Shown: positions 49,390 to 62,255 of the stretch, in pieces
Position numbering within the stretch: the stretch's first letter is position 1
Layout of the letters: every line of letters begins with the position of its first letter
NCBI RefSeq assembly: GCF_041146395.1
Contig: NC_090989.1
Coordinates: 246,936,843 to 247,000,842 of the forward strand
Direction of reading: 5' to 3'
Source: Eulemur rufifrons
Lineage: Eukaryota; Chordata; Mammalia; Primates; Lemuridae
Length of the DNA stretch: 64,000 nt
The notes under the pieces: generated by a model
Databases searched by the model: none
Seen by the model: only the letters and a program-made list of their open reading frames with translations
Told to the model about the DNA's origin: nothing
Position numbers and translations under genes: made by a program

Positions 49390-49815
49390 TCCCTTCCCCT
49401 TTTTAGTCCTGCCTCTCATGCTTATGAAATCACTCAATATCCAAGCAAAAGATTGTGAGCTTTCTCACGAAGTTTCCATGGTGCTTCTTTATTGGAATGC
49501 TCTGTGCACCTTTCCTCCATTCCTTAATTCCTTTTCCTGGTTCATTCTTTGGCTTCTATGTTACTTCCCTCCTCCAGATGGTTTCCTTGTTTTCCCAACA
49601 CTGCCTTCCAATAGATGGTCTCATAGCACCACACATCTTGCACATAGAGTGTTTAACACAATTGTGTCTTTACATTTATTTGTATGATTGTATGGGGTCT
49701 TTCCCCTCATAGCCAGACTTCTTTGGGGGAAGAAATCATATTTGTTTGTTCACTATCATATTCCTAGCACCTGTTACAGTGCTTAGTGTATAAAAGGTAC
49801 AAAAATATTTTTGAA
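49390..49815 (+). repeat. L2 LINE 3' region
   Basis: 'CTTTATTGGAATGCTCTGTG', 'GTCTTTACATTTATTTGTAT', 'ACTATCATATTCCTAGCACC' and 'TGTTACAGTGCTTAGTGTAT' follow L2 sense order. Plus frames of 114 and 85 codons here are shadows. Confidence 0.75.
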
Positions 49816-51194
49816 AAGTTTTTAAGCCTTCATTTTGGTCATTTTCTTCAGTATTTCCATGTGAAATTTCATGTTTTGGAATATATTCCAATTTTGGGAA
49901 AGTTAGTTTATATCTCAGTTTATTTTTTAAACTGTACTTCATGGGGTTGGGTTAGTAACTCTCCAGGGCTGCTTGTACATCTAAAAATCTATGACTCTCT
50001 CACCTTTGCATGTTTCTAAGCCATTCTATCTCATCCATTGGTTTCAGTAATTCCTGCTGCTTTACTTCCAATAGTTGTCCATTAACTTCCAATAGTTATA
50101 GGACAGAGTGTTTAAGGGTAATTAGAAAAGCACACTAAGCTAAATCTTTCCCAAGCAACACAGAGGACAAAATAAAGAGGGTCAATACTCATTCACCAAT
50201 TTCAGATGGAAACCTCAGTCGGCTGGTTTGCTTGACCTCATTTGTGCTTCATTTCTAAGGATAGTGTGTACATATTTTTTTTTTTTTTTTAAGATGTCAA
50301 ACACCCCATATGCTTGGCCACTTTTGAAAATATGTGAGTCATCAAAGTCTAAAATTCAGAGCTACTGCAACCTCCCCTACATTTATCCCTTCTAAGAAAA
50401 AGCTAGTCATTTTAGAGATCTACTTCATGTTTCAGGACAGAATTGCAGGGTCCAAAGTATAGCCTATAAGTATTGTTGTAAAAGGAACGCAGATATGAGA
50501 ATAACAGCAGTGAAGTTCATTGATGCTCAGACACAAGTAAGAGCAAAAAGCCAGTGGCACTGCCAGAATCTTATTGAAATGGGTGTAGATATAGGCCTTG
50601 GAGCTTTCCCTGAATGAGTCTTCCCTTTGTACTTGATTCTGAAAGCTTTTTCACAGCTATGATGTCCAGTGACTCAATACCAAATGCTATCTTTGAAAGG
50701 GAACACAGACTCTGAGGCCTCTTTAAAGTTGTAATTAGGTTGTTTCCCTCATGAAAAGCCTGGAGGAAAGGGGTGCGAGCTGACTCTTTTCAGATAAAAT
50801 TACCTTTGAAGAGTCTTCAGGCAGCCAAGTGTGCTACAACTATGAAGCAGCATGTCACACCTGATGCAATGATTTGATGGTCTGGTACACTTCCGTGCAA
50901 AGAGTACAGTGCAAAATTCCTTTCTCCTTCCGCTGGCCATTGATCTTTTATACTTGCTTCATGCCACCTTGATCTCACTTAGAAAGGTCTGAGAGTAACA
51001 TCAAATCCAGCAAAGAGATAGGGAAGGGAAAGAAGAATTAGACTCATTCAAGAGAATAACTTTCTGAGCTGGAGGTCTCTCAGTGTTACTCACTTTACTT
51101 TCCCTTTTGGTTTGTTTGGAGTGAAAAAGGCAATAGTACAGAATGCAATCTGAGCCTGTATGTTCCTGGCAACAAGGGTCCCAAAAGCTGAAAA
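49816..51194. other. No recognised feature
   Basis: Contains a 21-bp two-copy tandem duplication (ACTTCCAATAGTT) at about 50064-50097 and a T17 run near 50275-50290. Otherwise unique. No gene. Confidence 0.45.
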
Positions 51195-51430
51195 CTAATG
51201 GCCCTTGAATACTTATTAAGTGTCAAGCACTGTTCTGAACACTTAGTTGTATTTCCTATTTACCATGTCTACCCCGTCAGATAAATAGTGTACCCATGTT
51301 TTGTAGATGAGGAAACTTGTCTCTGAAAGGTAGAACAATGTGCTGAAGTTCACACATGGGGATCAGCCTCAAAGCCATCCCAAGACTCTCAGAGACTTTA
51401 GCTCATGCTTTGTCTTTCACTCTATGCTAT
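51195..51430 (-). repeat. MIR SINE
   Basis: 'ACTTATTAAGTGTCAAGCAC', 'TGTTCTGAACACTTAGTTGT', 'TTGTAGATGAGGAAACTTGT' and 'GAAGTTCACACATGGGGATC' give antisense MIR. Confidence 0.85.
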
Positions 51431-53764
51431 AAAAAATGGGGAAGAAAAAAGAAGAGGTTGACATCATTAATTCTCTTCATACGAGCTTACTGGAATTGTA
51501 GAGAAAAAAAATGGCTTGAGGGAACTTTTAACTCTGGCCAGCTGTTTCATTAACTTATAATCATATTTTAGGAAGGGAATAATCAGAATGAATGTGGCTA
51601 GTTCAGAGTAATTGTTCTTCTAATTATCCATTCATTCAACAAATATTCATTCCTCTTTTCCTCAACGAGGTGAAAATCAGAAAAGGCAAAATTGGAAAAA
51701 GGTAACTTCAGTGCAACAAACATAATGTAAAGGATTTCACCCATATTAATTGCTCAATGAATTATAGTTATCTTCATGTATTAAAAATAGAAAAGAATGT
51801 TGCAATAGCTGCAATAGAGATATACAAGGGCTTTTAGGGTCACATAGGGGAAAGTGATGCATTATTTCTGGAGAAGTCACAATATATGAAGGTGATATTT
51901 AAACCACATCTCAGAGAATAGAGTAATTGTTTAATAATAAGACCACAATGAAGAGTATAATAAGAAATGGAGGCAGCAAGAATAAAGGCACGAAGTGCGA
52001 GTCCAGGGAGTGCAGGAGTGTGGATTAAGTGTGGAGAACTGATAGGAAAAGGCTGCATGTCTTACTTCTCTAAAGGAATAGCAAATATTATTTATTAATA
52101 GATTGGTCTGAATTATTTCTAATACACTATATAATAGAAAATATCAAGTTGTCTCTAGATATTCAAAAACCTTAGTGACTTTTTCTTAACCAACATTAGC
52201 TTATAAGTATATTGTTAATTTAATAAGAACAAGGCAGTGTTTCTAACGGTGCAATAACATATTCAATAAGCTATCCAGTTTTGGGGTGGCAAGTAGAAGA
52301 AATGTGGATATAAGGAATGAGAAGGCTTGAGAATGTGCATTATGACAACATGGTTCAGTATGATCTTTGCAAGGCTTAGTAACATATTAATATGATCTTC
52401 ACAAAAGAAGACAATAGGAATACGTTCTAGTTGCAGTATATATACACAAGGTATATGTATATTCAATATTACTATTAATAGAAAAATTAACTTTATATGC
52501 TTAATAAGTATTAATTATTTATGCTGTTTTGGAGATTTACTAATATGTATCATGCAAGGTTCTTATTAACATATGGAGTATACATGTAATAAAGAAAGGA
52601 TATAAAACACAGTAAATACATTGCAAGATAGAAAATGATCCTTGCCCTGAATAATACCACAAAGGAATCTGGGACCTTAATGGCAAAAGAGCCCTCTTCT
52701 GTTAAGTGGCCTAAGGCAAAACACTGTGAAGGATGTGACATCTTACATATAAGTTGATATTACACATTTATAGTGAGGGCTTTGAAATTACCTATATAAT
52801 TTGTCCTTGGTCCCTGAATCATTACCAGGCTGGGTTAAAGAAAATCTTGGTTAAAATATTTTAGCCTTGGCAATCACGTAAAAAATAGTGGTTTTTTGTT
52901 TGTTTTTGTTTTTAACACTCACTACTTCTTTGAGTCTGTAATAATGAAAGTGCAGTGTGAATAAATTCTGGCAAAATCTGGGTCTTGAAAAGGAATCATA
53001 GGAGGGTCAAAGAATTTCAGCATGTAGGACAGCAACCACCAAACCCCCTTGTGAAGGATTCCAACCTGGAAAACTCTGAATCTTCAAAAACTACAATCAG
53101 AAGCTTCTAGAGATAAAAGGGTGTATAGATGAGAAAATTAAGATCCAAGACCTGTAATATAAGCTCATGCAGGTGGTCAGTAGCATAGATTTTGTATACA
53201 GATGTTCTTATTCCCACTCCATTTCTATTTCCCTCATGTTCTATGCAACTCAGAAGCTCTAAGTCAACTCTGAGGGCCAGGAAAATATTTGAGCTATCTT
53301 GTATGCCCATAAGCCTAAGGGTTTGTATACATTATGAACTTAGCAATAATTTATTGACTAAACAAGTTGAATTTCTAGGACTTAATGAAATGAATTCCTA
53401 TGGAATGAATGCAAAGGATTAATTGAAAAAAATCCCACAGGATAAAGTCACAGTTCCTAATTCACTCTCAGTTGGTCCACCCAGACTAGTAATGGAATTC
53501 CTATGTGCATGCAATAGCAGTGTCTGGATAAAATGCAATACTATGCTGTCGGCTCAGGGAAATAGAGACTCATGTTGAAAAGTCTGAGGTTAGGGATTCA
53601 AACTCCATGCTGGTTGTTTCATTTTAGATTTCTCTGCATTCATAAGCTAAGACCACTAGCTGGTCTTATTATCACAGGGAAACTAGAAGGAATTTGGATG
53701 GGTTCAGTAAAAAAATATTTCATCTCTTGATTGGCAAGACCACTTGAAAATATAATTTTAAGCT
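51431..53764. other. Mostly unassigned; L2 pieces at left
   Basis: An L2 antisense tail lies at about 51625-51660 ('CATTCATTCAACAAATATTC'). More internal antisense L2 resemblance is seen at 51840-52060 ('AACCACATCTCAGAGAATAG' and 'AAGAATAAAGGCACGAAG'). From 52060 to 53764 no repeat or gene is recognised. Confidence 0.45.
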
Positions 53765-54025
53765 ATCATGAAGTAGTTAAAAACATGGGCTCTGGAACCA
53801 GACTGCCTGGAATTGAATCATAGTTTTACTACTCAATATATATGCAACCTTGGTCAGGTTCATATAATCTTAGTCTTGATTTCTTCATCTTTAAAATGGG
53901 TACAATAATAAATATATAATTCATAGGGATGTGCTTATTAAATAAGGTATCTAAGTAAAACATTTACCACTATGGCTGGCCCAGAGTAAACACAAAATGA
54001 ATGACAGCTTTTATTAATTTTATAC
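53765..54025 (+). repeat. MIR SINE, near full length
   Basis: 'GGGCTCTGGAACCAGACTGC', 'CTGGAATTGAATCATAGTTT', 'TCATCTTTAAAATGGGTACA' and 'GGCTGGCCCAGAGTAAACAC' follow sense MIR from 5' tRNA-derived part to 3' end. Confidence 0.92.
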
Positions 54026-54689
54026 CTTTTGCCTGGTATCTAAAATTCTTCCATCTAAGAAAATGTAAGTTACCTTCCTCCTCCCGATTTATTAATTTTA
54101 GAAGATTATTGATGTTTTGTTTGGCCCTCTTTTAGCAAAAATTACAGAGAACTTGATTAATTAAAAGCCTAAATAAATTTATCAATCTGTCTGTAGTAAA
54201 ATTTAAAGGCGATTAGCTCTATAACCTCCACCTTAGAAGTATGGGAAAAAGGTACTACGGAAAACAATCAAACAAATGAATGAGCACACAAACACCCATC
54301 AAGATTTCAGTTAAATTTAAAACAATTCAATTTATTTTATAGGTCAGATCACAGGATACAATACTGTATTTCCTTTATTCCCGTATACATATTGTGGAGA
54401 AGATAGAGAAAAGGTAGAAAAATTAAAAAAGGCAGCTTAATTTTGAAAGCTCTGAGCTATACTTAAATTTCAGTTGGGAATGATTCCTTAAAAGATAATA
54501 CAGCAACTTAACAAGTAAATTTTCTCTAAAACAAACTGGAAAGAAATCGGATTGATGCTAATGGAACTGAGAAGGGAACTGAATGGACTATAAAAGCCTA
54601 GGCTGCTATCCCAGGCATAAAAAGATGTGGAAAACCAATCTAAGGTAATTCAGTTCATCACAAAAACACATTGTCCAATTGGAGGTACT
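54026..54689. other. No recognised feature
   Basis: AT-rich sequence without a named repeat or gene. Confidence 0.4.
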
Positions 54690-55320
54690 ATGAATAATAC
54701 CTTAACGCCTGTCACAATAGATGGGGACAGTCTTTCTGTTATTCTTTTATTCTGAGGCAATCTCTTTGTGGAACTTTATTTGTATAGCTAACACTGAATG
54801 AGGGAGCTCTTGTGAGGACTTGTGCACCATTATTGTTGCCAGGGAAACCGGGTCTTAATTTCTAGTGGCTGAATGCCAAAGAAAACAGGCTACACAGAGA
54901 GGAAAGAAATTTGGTAATGCTGGATTTGTTGGAAATATTTAGTGTTAAGGGTCATTTTGGGGGGCATACATACAATTGAGAGCAGAACCATAAGTACCCC
55001 CCCTCCCCTTTCTTCACCCCACTGGATTTAAATGCACCACCAAATAGCTGTTTGATTTTTAGTTGATGCAGCAATATGGTAATTATTATGCACAGAATTT
55101 AGATGTAAAGTGGAAAAAATTAATGATTAGTATAGTTCCTTGTTAAATTCCAGTAGAAGCAACACATAATTATCCTTCTGACAGCTCAAACCAGCTTATG
55201 GGGAAAAGCTTACTGTTTTCAATTTACAAGGTTCTTGCTCAGACCAGGGAACTATATGTGCTTTGTGTGGTATTGCGTAATGGCTCACAACAGTGATGCT
55301 TTAAGTGCAATAGAAGAAAA
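54690..55320. promoter_or_regulatory. Candidate conserved non-coding element
   Basis: Repeat-free block. It holds SOX-type cores (ACAATAG near 54714, ATTATTGTTG near 54830, plus ACATTGTCC just upstream near 54668) and AT-rich homeodomain/POU-like words (TAATTATTATGCA near 55080, TTAATGATTAG near 55120). It retains CpGs (AACGCC, AACCGGG, TTGCGTAATG). The regulatory role is a guess from motif density and lack of repeats; no open frame of note. Confidence 0.25.
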
Positions 55321-56834
55321 AGTAAAAACCAAAACTGCTTGGATTTAAAAATAAAACAAACAAAAAACAAATCTCACCTCATCATACTCAAATATATCTG
55401 CTATATATTGATTTGTTTAGAATCTACTACAACTTGGGAATTTGGGGTTTTAGATTTCCTGCAAAATTATATCTTAAATACACAGTGATAGAAGGTTTTT
55501 GGGCCTCTAGGCCAAAATAAATCCTAGACTGTAAGTCTGTGGCAAAAAAAAAAAAAAAAAAATCCTGTAAAACAAACTAGAAAGAAGAAAGGGGAGAGAA
55601 AATTGGTGAAAAATGTTAGGGAGAGAGTGTGTGTACATGCTGCCTCTCAGTACAGAGGCTTTTTTTCTAGGAGCATATAGATTCCTTGACAAATTTACTT
55701 ATCTGTAACTAAACTGAAAGTAATTTTTAAAATATTGGTAAATGCCTTTGGTGGTTTTACTTTACCCACACGGTGGAGACATACCCTAATCATGTTCTTT
55801 TAGGGTTTTTATTGTTTCCCTGCTGCTAAAAAAAAAAAAAGAAAAAAAAAAAGAAAAAAACAGAATGCTGAAAGTAAAGACAATCAAAAGTAAAGGACTT
55901 AAATTTTAAGGAGGTAAAATTATTTTTTCTTTTTCTTTTCTTTTCTTTCTTGTTGGCCTTGGTAGCACTCTCATGGAACTTTCAGGAAAACAAAGGGACC
56001 TAGTCCTTTTTGTGCTTAGAGCTTCTGCAGCCAGTAGATAGGCAATCTAAATGAAATCAACTGGGTCTTTTGGCAGAGAGCCACAAAAGACAATAGGACA
56101 ATAGAGTCTAAAATGTGTCCCTTACAAGAATGTTCCTCAGAGAAATACTCAAACATTTATGAAATATATCTTTGAGAAGATTGTTTTATTTTAGGGAGGA
56201 AAAAAAGCTCCTCTAAAGACCAGTGAATAAAGAAAAAGTGGGCACTTAAAAAGTCTAATTTCTTGTCATTACTCCACTAGAATATGAATAAGTAAAAATA
56301 ACCATGAAGGCTTCAGAACCGATGAATTACATATTCAAGCTTTGTACTATTAAAAATAAATATCTTGCAAAAATGTAATATCTAATGCTCTTTTAAATTC
56401 TGAAGAATTAGAAATTTTACATTGTCAAAAATAAATGACATCACCTTCCTTTTCTATATGGTAGAAAATAAGATAAAAGATGAATTACTTATATGGAAAA
56501 AATCAGAGCTGAGAGAAGCCTTAATTTCTGGCCTTCACAAAACTAATGATACTTCTCTTTACTTAATTTCCTAATTTTAATGTCTCCAACTATCTTGAGA
56601 CAGTGTCTAAGGAAGCTTAAAACAAAATACTCAATAGTATACGCTTTCTTAGTTTCTAGTTTAGGGATAAGATAACTAGTTTGAAAAGCCACTAAAAATA
56701 ATTTTCAGGGAAGATGGATCCAACCTATGTGATATTATTATCATTAGTACACTTTTAAAAATATTAAAATGTGGTTAAGAATTCACAGTGATACAGGGCT
56801 ATATACACAGACACAGGGATTAGAAGAAGAAAAA
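55321..56834. other. Low-complexity A- and T-rich runs, nothing else named
   Basis: An A19 run at 55544-55562, a broken A-run at 55829-55860, and a (CTTTT)n-type pyrimidine run at 55924-55950. The remainder is AT-rich unique sequence. Confidence 0.5.
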
Positions 56835-57030
56835 TAACAAGTGTTTAGTCTCTCACTGTGTGCCAGATAATACAAAATCTCACTAAAACTCACATCTTGT
56901 GGAATAGCTATTGGTGTTATTGTTTTATATATAAGAAAGCAGAGAATCAGAAAGTCTTGCCAACCTGTCCAAAATCACACAGGCCCAGATGGAATTAGAA
57001 CCAGAGATATTTGGTCCCTGAACCCTTATT
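56835..57030 (-). repeat. MIR SINE
   Basis: 'CTCTCACTGTGTGCCAGATA', 'AAAATCACACAGGCCCAGAT' and 'GGAATTAGAACCAGAGATAT' give antisense MIR. Confidence 0.85.
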
Positions 57031-60000
57031 TTTTCCCTCATGTTGCAGAAGAGATTAAGTAGCCCTGTGGGTTTCGATATGAATGTTGTACAAACATTCC
57101 TCCTTCTGGACTTCTTCCTGGGAATAAAAAGCAAGCTATCCCAGATGATGCTAACTTAGTCTTTTCCATGACTTTTACAATTCCAAACCATCATCATAGC
57201 ATCAACAGAATCACAAGTTATGTTTTGGAATTTATGTAACTTATTTCACGTAAGAGTTCTATTACACTATTTTGAGTTCTTTTCCATGTCTAACTATTAT
57301 AATTCTTTACTCCTGTGATATTTGTTGGAGGAGGGGTGTAGGTAAAGCCTACTGTAGGCAACATGTCTACTATTACCCGTTTTCTTATTGCCTGTTTTCT
57401 GATGCTAGGGTTAGAAATATCCAATCTGTCAGAACATATGTATGACAGGTAAAGAATCTCTTTTCTATTTCTTGGAAGTTTGTTTGTTTTATCTTTGGAC
57501 CAAATTTTCAACATTTTAAAAATAATGAGCTACTTGTCAGCATTTTCTTCTCATTCTGACACTCACTTATTTCTTATTGGGACCAAAGTCAAGCCAAATA
57601 TTTGGAAGGCTTGAATAATGCTAAATAGAGAAAGAGGGCCACTTTGTATGTCCTGGGCTTTTTAAAAATAAAACTAAGAATTGTAATATTTCTCCTAGTT
57701 TCAAGGAGGTGCTCTCCTAGAATCATATTCGGTTTTCAAAAAGGAAATCAATTTAATTAACAAAATATGGAGGAGGAAAAGCCTAAAACATGGACTATAT
57801 ATTTAGATTTACTTGGCTATGTAAAATGTAAGGGCAATCTGGATTTGATCCCAGAATGGATTCCATTAATCTGCTGGGCCAGCAATGTCTTCCTTTCTCT
57901 CTCCCTTTCCCTCAGCTGCAAGTGTGTCCTTCCCAAAGCCACATTCTCAGAAATGAAGGATGGCTTTTTCCAGACAGAGGGGTCCTGCCTTTAGTGAAGA
58001 ATAGACAATTCAATCTAGTCCTCATGGCATAGAACATAGCATCAGGCACAGAGTTGACATTCAAATATGCATTTGGAATTGACCTTCTGACTAAAATTAA
58101 ACAAAAGGCGAGCCCTTCTATAAAAGTGTCAGGTTACCTTTGATTCTTCAACATTGACATTAAAAAAATTTCAATTATTGGTATGGAAAAAGCCCAGTAA
58201 CTTTACGATATATACCAGGCCTTGTATTTTAGCCTACTTTTGGAAGTGGAAACACAATTACCACAATAGTGGAGATGTCACTGGGAGCTGCCATATGACT
58301 ATGAATTCTCTCAAGGCATGGGTTTAAGAACAAGTGATCTATTCGTGGAAGCATTTGCTTGGTAGTAGTCTTAAAGATTCCATATGGCTTACCAGCTATA
58401 AACCACAGTCACAATTTAGAGTTCGAATCCCATCTGGATTCCAGGAATCTGATTCCACCATATTACTTTAAGAAATATGTTTAAAGTTAATCTGTTAAAG
58501 TTATGCACTTAAATTTAGGCACAAAATCTAAGATAAGACTTTGGGAGAACTAATCTACTTCTCTTTACGGGAATAGAAAAATACACTCCAATTGTTTTCC
58601 ATAATTGGCAATTTCAAAATCAAACAGGTGTAATGTTTTTCTTCATCACAGACATGTTACATTTATAATGATGCACATTATACCATCTGCACACTCCTAT
58701 TAAAAGACAAAAAAGGACCTCAGAGACAAACCATATTTATCTTGTTCTTTCCTTCTTTTTGAAGAGTTTCACACGTAAAGTTCAGATATAATTTTTTATT
58801 TACCATTCAGTAAACAGAGATCAAACTCATTTCCCTTAGTGAATTAAAATACTGCCCTCATTGGGAATACTATCTGAGAAATGGGATCAGTACCAAGGCA
58901 GCTGCTTGCATTCATTAGCAATGTTCTGGGACATAGACCAGATGTTGGAGAGAGAGAAAGTAAATATAGAAAATGAAAAACAGGAACAAAAGGAAAACCC
59001 ATGCAATCTATAGTGAATAAATATAAATGTTAAAAGCAACACTATAGGGGAAGACTGCTTAAGAGATACATGTGTTATAAAACAGGGGACTGTATATTAT
59101 TCACACTAAATGTATAGCATTCAATAGACACTCATAAAAATAAGGTTGACATCCAGCAATATCCTAAATGACATTTCAAATCTTAGTGTCAGAGGCAATT
59201 GTGCTTCTAGCAGGACATCCAGAACTTTGAAGCCAGAGAATACGAAGTCAGTAACACCTATATTCTTTAGCAAAAATACTGGAGAGAGCGGAAGGAGGAA
59301 GAAAAATGTGTGTGCATGTGCTATTTGGCTCTTTAAGCTTCTCAGTACCAAAGGGAAACTGTGGCAATAAATTTCTGAAGACCTTTCAAAAGCCCAAGAA
59401 GCATGATAATCCACTGGTTTAAAGAGAAATGGGGACATGTGGTTTCTTCCATAATTAAAGATCACTACTGATCTATGACATCTTTTATTTATCTCAGCAA
59501 TCTATATAAATGTATTTGTTTCAGAGGGTATTAAAATCAGAACTGCTCATATGTAACATATAAAATCTTTTAATACATGAATTTGTAGAATATTTTAGTA
59601 ACACTCTGGAAATAGAGTATGGTAGAAGTATCTGCCGAAATGCTCACGCTAGATTGTTATGGTTTTCCTAGTTTTTTTTTTTTTTGGAGCCAAATTAGAC
59701 CCAACCTTATGAACATATGCTATTGACTGCGGGTCCTTCTTAGATTCTCATCCCTGGGACAGAAGAGGTTTCAGTTCCAGATCATTAAGGTACACTTAGA
59801 TTTCCAAGAGCAGAACTCAAGGGAAATAAGAAAAGTACAGGAAAAGAAATTGAGTGACCTTCTTTTTTGTGGAAACAAAAAGTGTGAGCAGGACCCATGA
59901 AACTAACTGGTGACATTAATGTAAGAGTATAATACAGCCTAAGGCTGATCAATCACTGAGAACAGAGCAGTTACTTTCAAGTCTAATTCCAGAAGTTCAG

Positions 60001-61084
60001 TTTTTACATTTCCCAAATGTCTTTAATTGCCAGGATATTTATCCCATCATTTGTGATAAACACTCTCTAGTGAAAATTGAGTACTAACCAAACTGCACCT
60101 GTATACTCCATACCAATAGGATCTCAAACTCAAATCATTCAAATTAATCTTAACATGGCTGATTTAAATAAAGAGCCTTAAATAGTAAGCAGCTCTGTCA
60201 TGTTAAAAAAAAAAAAAAATTGGTAAAAGGCCAGAGAATTTCCCTCCACTAGAACAGTCTGTGATGTTAATTCTTCTATGTCATTACTATAGCCGAAGTA
60301 TGTGATATCACATTCTGTGCTGTAGTTTGATGATGCGACTTACAATACAGTTTCATTTTTGACAGGTCAAAACCCCAGATAACTGTATTTTATGGGTTTT
60401 TGGCCACTACAAAAATATGAAACCTAGAATAACTACTGACTAACCCTATCTGCAGAGGTATTTGGAGGAGGTTCATTCAGAAGAATAGTCAGAAATGATG
60501 GCTTTAAGCAGAAGGGAAACAACCATCCTGACTGACCACTCAGACTGAAATAATGCATTGAGTAACAGACAGCTATTGATGGGGCTCTGTCATCTCATAG
60601 TGAATCTCCCTAAATGAAGTCAGGTTTCTGTCTCTTTATTACAACATCCATGTGAAAACTCCTGCAAGACAGTCCCAAATGTAAATGACATGTTTGAGAT
60701 GGCTTGACCACAGGCTATTAGGCAAAGATGAAGTTCACTCTGGGGTACCCTGAGGGTGCCCCAAAGAAACAGGTGATCACACAGTTAGATGCTGTGACTC
60801 TCAGTTGGCAGAGACTTGCCGTATGCATTAACAACCCACATAGCAAACAATCATCAATTTTAAATATGTGACAAAACAAAAGTTACAGCAGTGGCACTCC
60901 TTTTTGCAGGTATTAATTTTTTTGTATGGTTAATAGCTCTTCCACTGGGGATGCTCAGTAGAGAGCAATAAGATACTGCTCTCCCTCATAGAAAGAATAC
61001 TCTCTACCTGTACTTTGATTTGTTCTACATGAGGGCATTAAGGGAAAAGGAAATAAATACATACTTAGAAGTTACTATGAAGGA
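57031..61084. other. Long stretch without recognised gene; one L2 tail
   Basis: An L2-like sense tail sits at about 57995-58085 ('CATCAGGCACAGAGTTGACA'). A CT-rich patch lies at 57894-57915. A run of T lies at 59672-59685, and an A14 run at 60206-60219. Opposing frames at 59121-59465 (114 and 74 codons) and the plus frame at 57767-57994 have no domain. No gene supported. Confidence 0.4.
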
Positions 61085-61240
61085 AGCTTTTTATTAGATA
61101 CTTTACATGCATTATTTATATTGGCTCTCACAGTCTTAAAATGAGCTATTTTAAAGATGAGGAAATTGAGATTCACAAAAGTCCCTTAGGTTTCAGGTAG
61201 AAGAAATTAAATTGGAGCTCAGCTCTGTCTGATTCTATCT
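61085..61240 (-). repeat. MIR SINE
   Basis: 'AGATACTTTACATGCATTAT', 'GGCTCTCACAGTCTTAAAAT' and 'AAAGATGAGGAAATTGAGAT' give antisense MIR. Confidence 0.85.
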
Positions 61241-61279
61241 ACAACGATGGCCATTAGCAATTCCTTCCTTCCCTGTGTG

Positions 61280-61672
61280 TACATGCCACTCCTTTCATCT
61301 AGAAATGAAGACTAATGTCCCTTGCCTTGAACCTGAGATGATTTTTTGACTGATTTGGCCAATGGAGTATAGCATAAGAAGTGAACTGGAACTTTGAAGC
61401 CCAGTGTTTTGAGGTCTTCATACTGTTGGCTTTCACTCCTGGAAGACAGTCACTGTGTAAAATACAACTACATCATTGAGAGATCCTGAAAGATGAGAGA
61501 CTATACCAGCCTCAGTCCAGATGCCCTTCCATCATTCCATGGAGCAGAGATGAGCTATTTCCATCAAGTACTGCCCAAACTGCCAAATTACAGGCAATTA
61601 ATTGACATTATTTTTCTAAGCCACTCAATTTTGGATATGTTTGTTATATAGCAACAGATAACTGCTAATGAT
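61280..61672 (+). mobile_element. MLT1-type MaLR LTR
   Basis: 'GATTTGGCCAATGGAGTATA', 'GTTGGCTTTCACTCCTGGAA', 'CTGCCAAATTACAGGCAATT', 'TCTAAGCCACTCAATTTTGG' and 'TATAGCAACAGATAACTGCT' follow the MLT1 LTR to its 3' end. Solo; 5' boundary uncertain. Confidence 0.8.
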
Positions 61673-62089
61673 TCTCAGATGCAGAATATTTTTATTGCAT
61701 GGTGCTGACTTTTCTGGTTATCCATACTTCCTTGACTATTAACTTGGTAAGGAGATGTTTGGCTGAGTCAAAGAGATGCTTATCAAGTGTCAGTGGAAAA
61801 GAACAATTCTAAGCGTTCTTGTTATTAACACTTAAGCCACAGTACACATTGAGTACTTCAACCCTGTAAGTTAGGAGGAATGAGGAAAGTAGGATTCTTC
61901 AAAATATAAGAGAAATTCATTCACATAGCCTTTTTAAGCATCTCTATTTACAAAATAGAATCAGATTTCTACTGTTCAAATCTCCACATATGGAATCCAT
62001 TATGTAGTGTATAAGTACAAGCTCTGGAAAGCTCTGGTTAGATGTCAGCCTTACTTAATAAAGTCACAGGATGGATAAATGAAAAAAAA
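61673..62089. other. No recognised feature
   Basis: Unique sequence between an LTR and a MIR; no gene or repeat named. Confidence 0.4.
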
Positions 62090-62255
62090 AATGCCCATGG
62101 AGATAATCTAGCTCAACCCATCTATTTTATAGGTGAAGAAAGATCCAAAGAGGGAAAGTGATTTGTAAAAAAGACCTAGCTTGTGAGCAACAGAGAGAGC
62201 ACTAGAACCATGGTTTCCCGACTTCTCTGTCAGGGCTCTTTCCATCAAAAATTGA
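62090..62255 (-). repeat. MIR-family SINE fragment
   Basis: 'AATCTAGCTCAACCCATCTA', 'TTTTATAGGTGAAGAAAGAT' and 'AGCTTGTGAGCAACAGAGAG' resemble antisense MIR/MIR3. Confidence 0.65.

Noticed and set aside
59121..59465. Minus-strand frame of 114 codons opposite a 74-codon plus frame
   Set aside because: No domain, no splice or promoter context; length is within chance for AT-rich DNA of this size.
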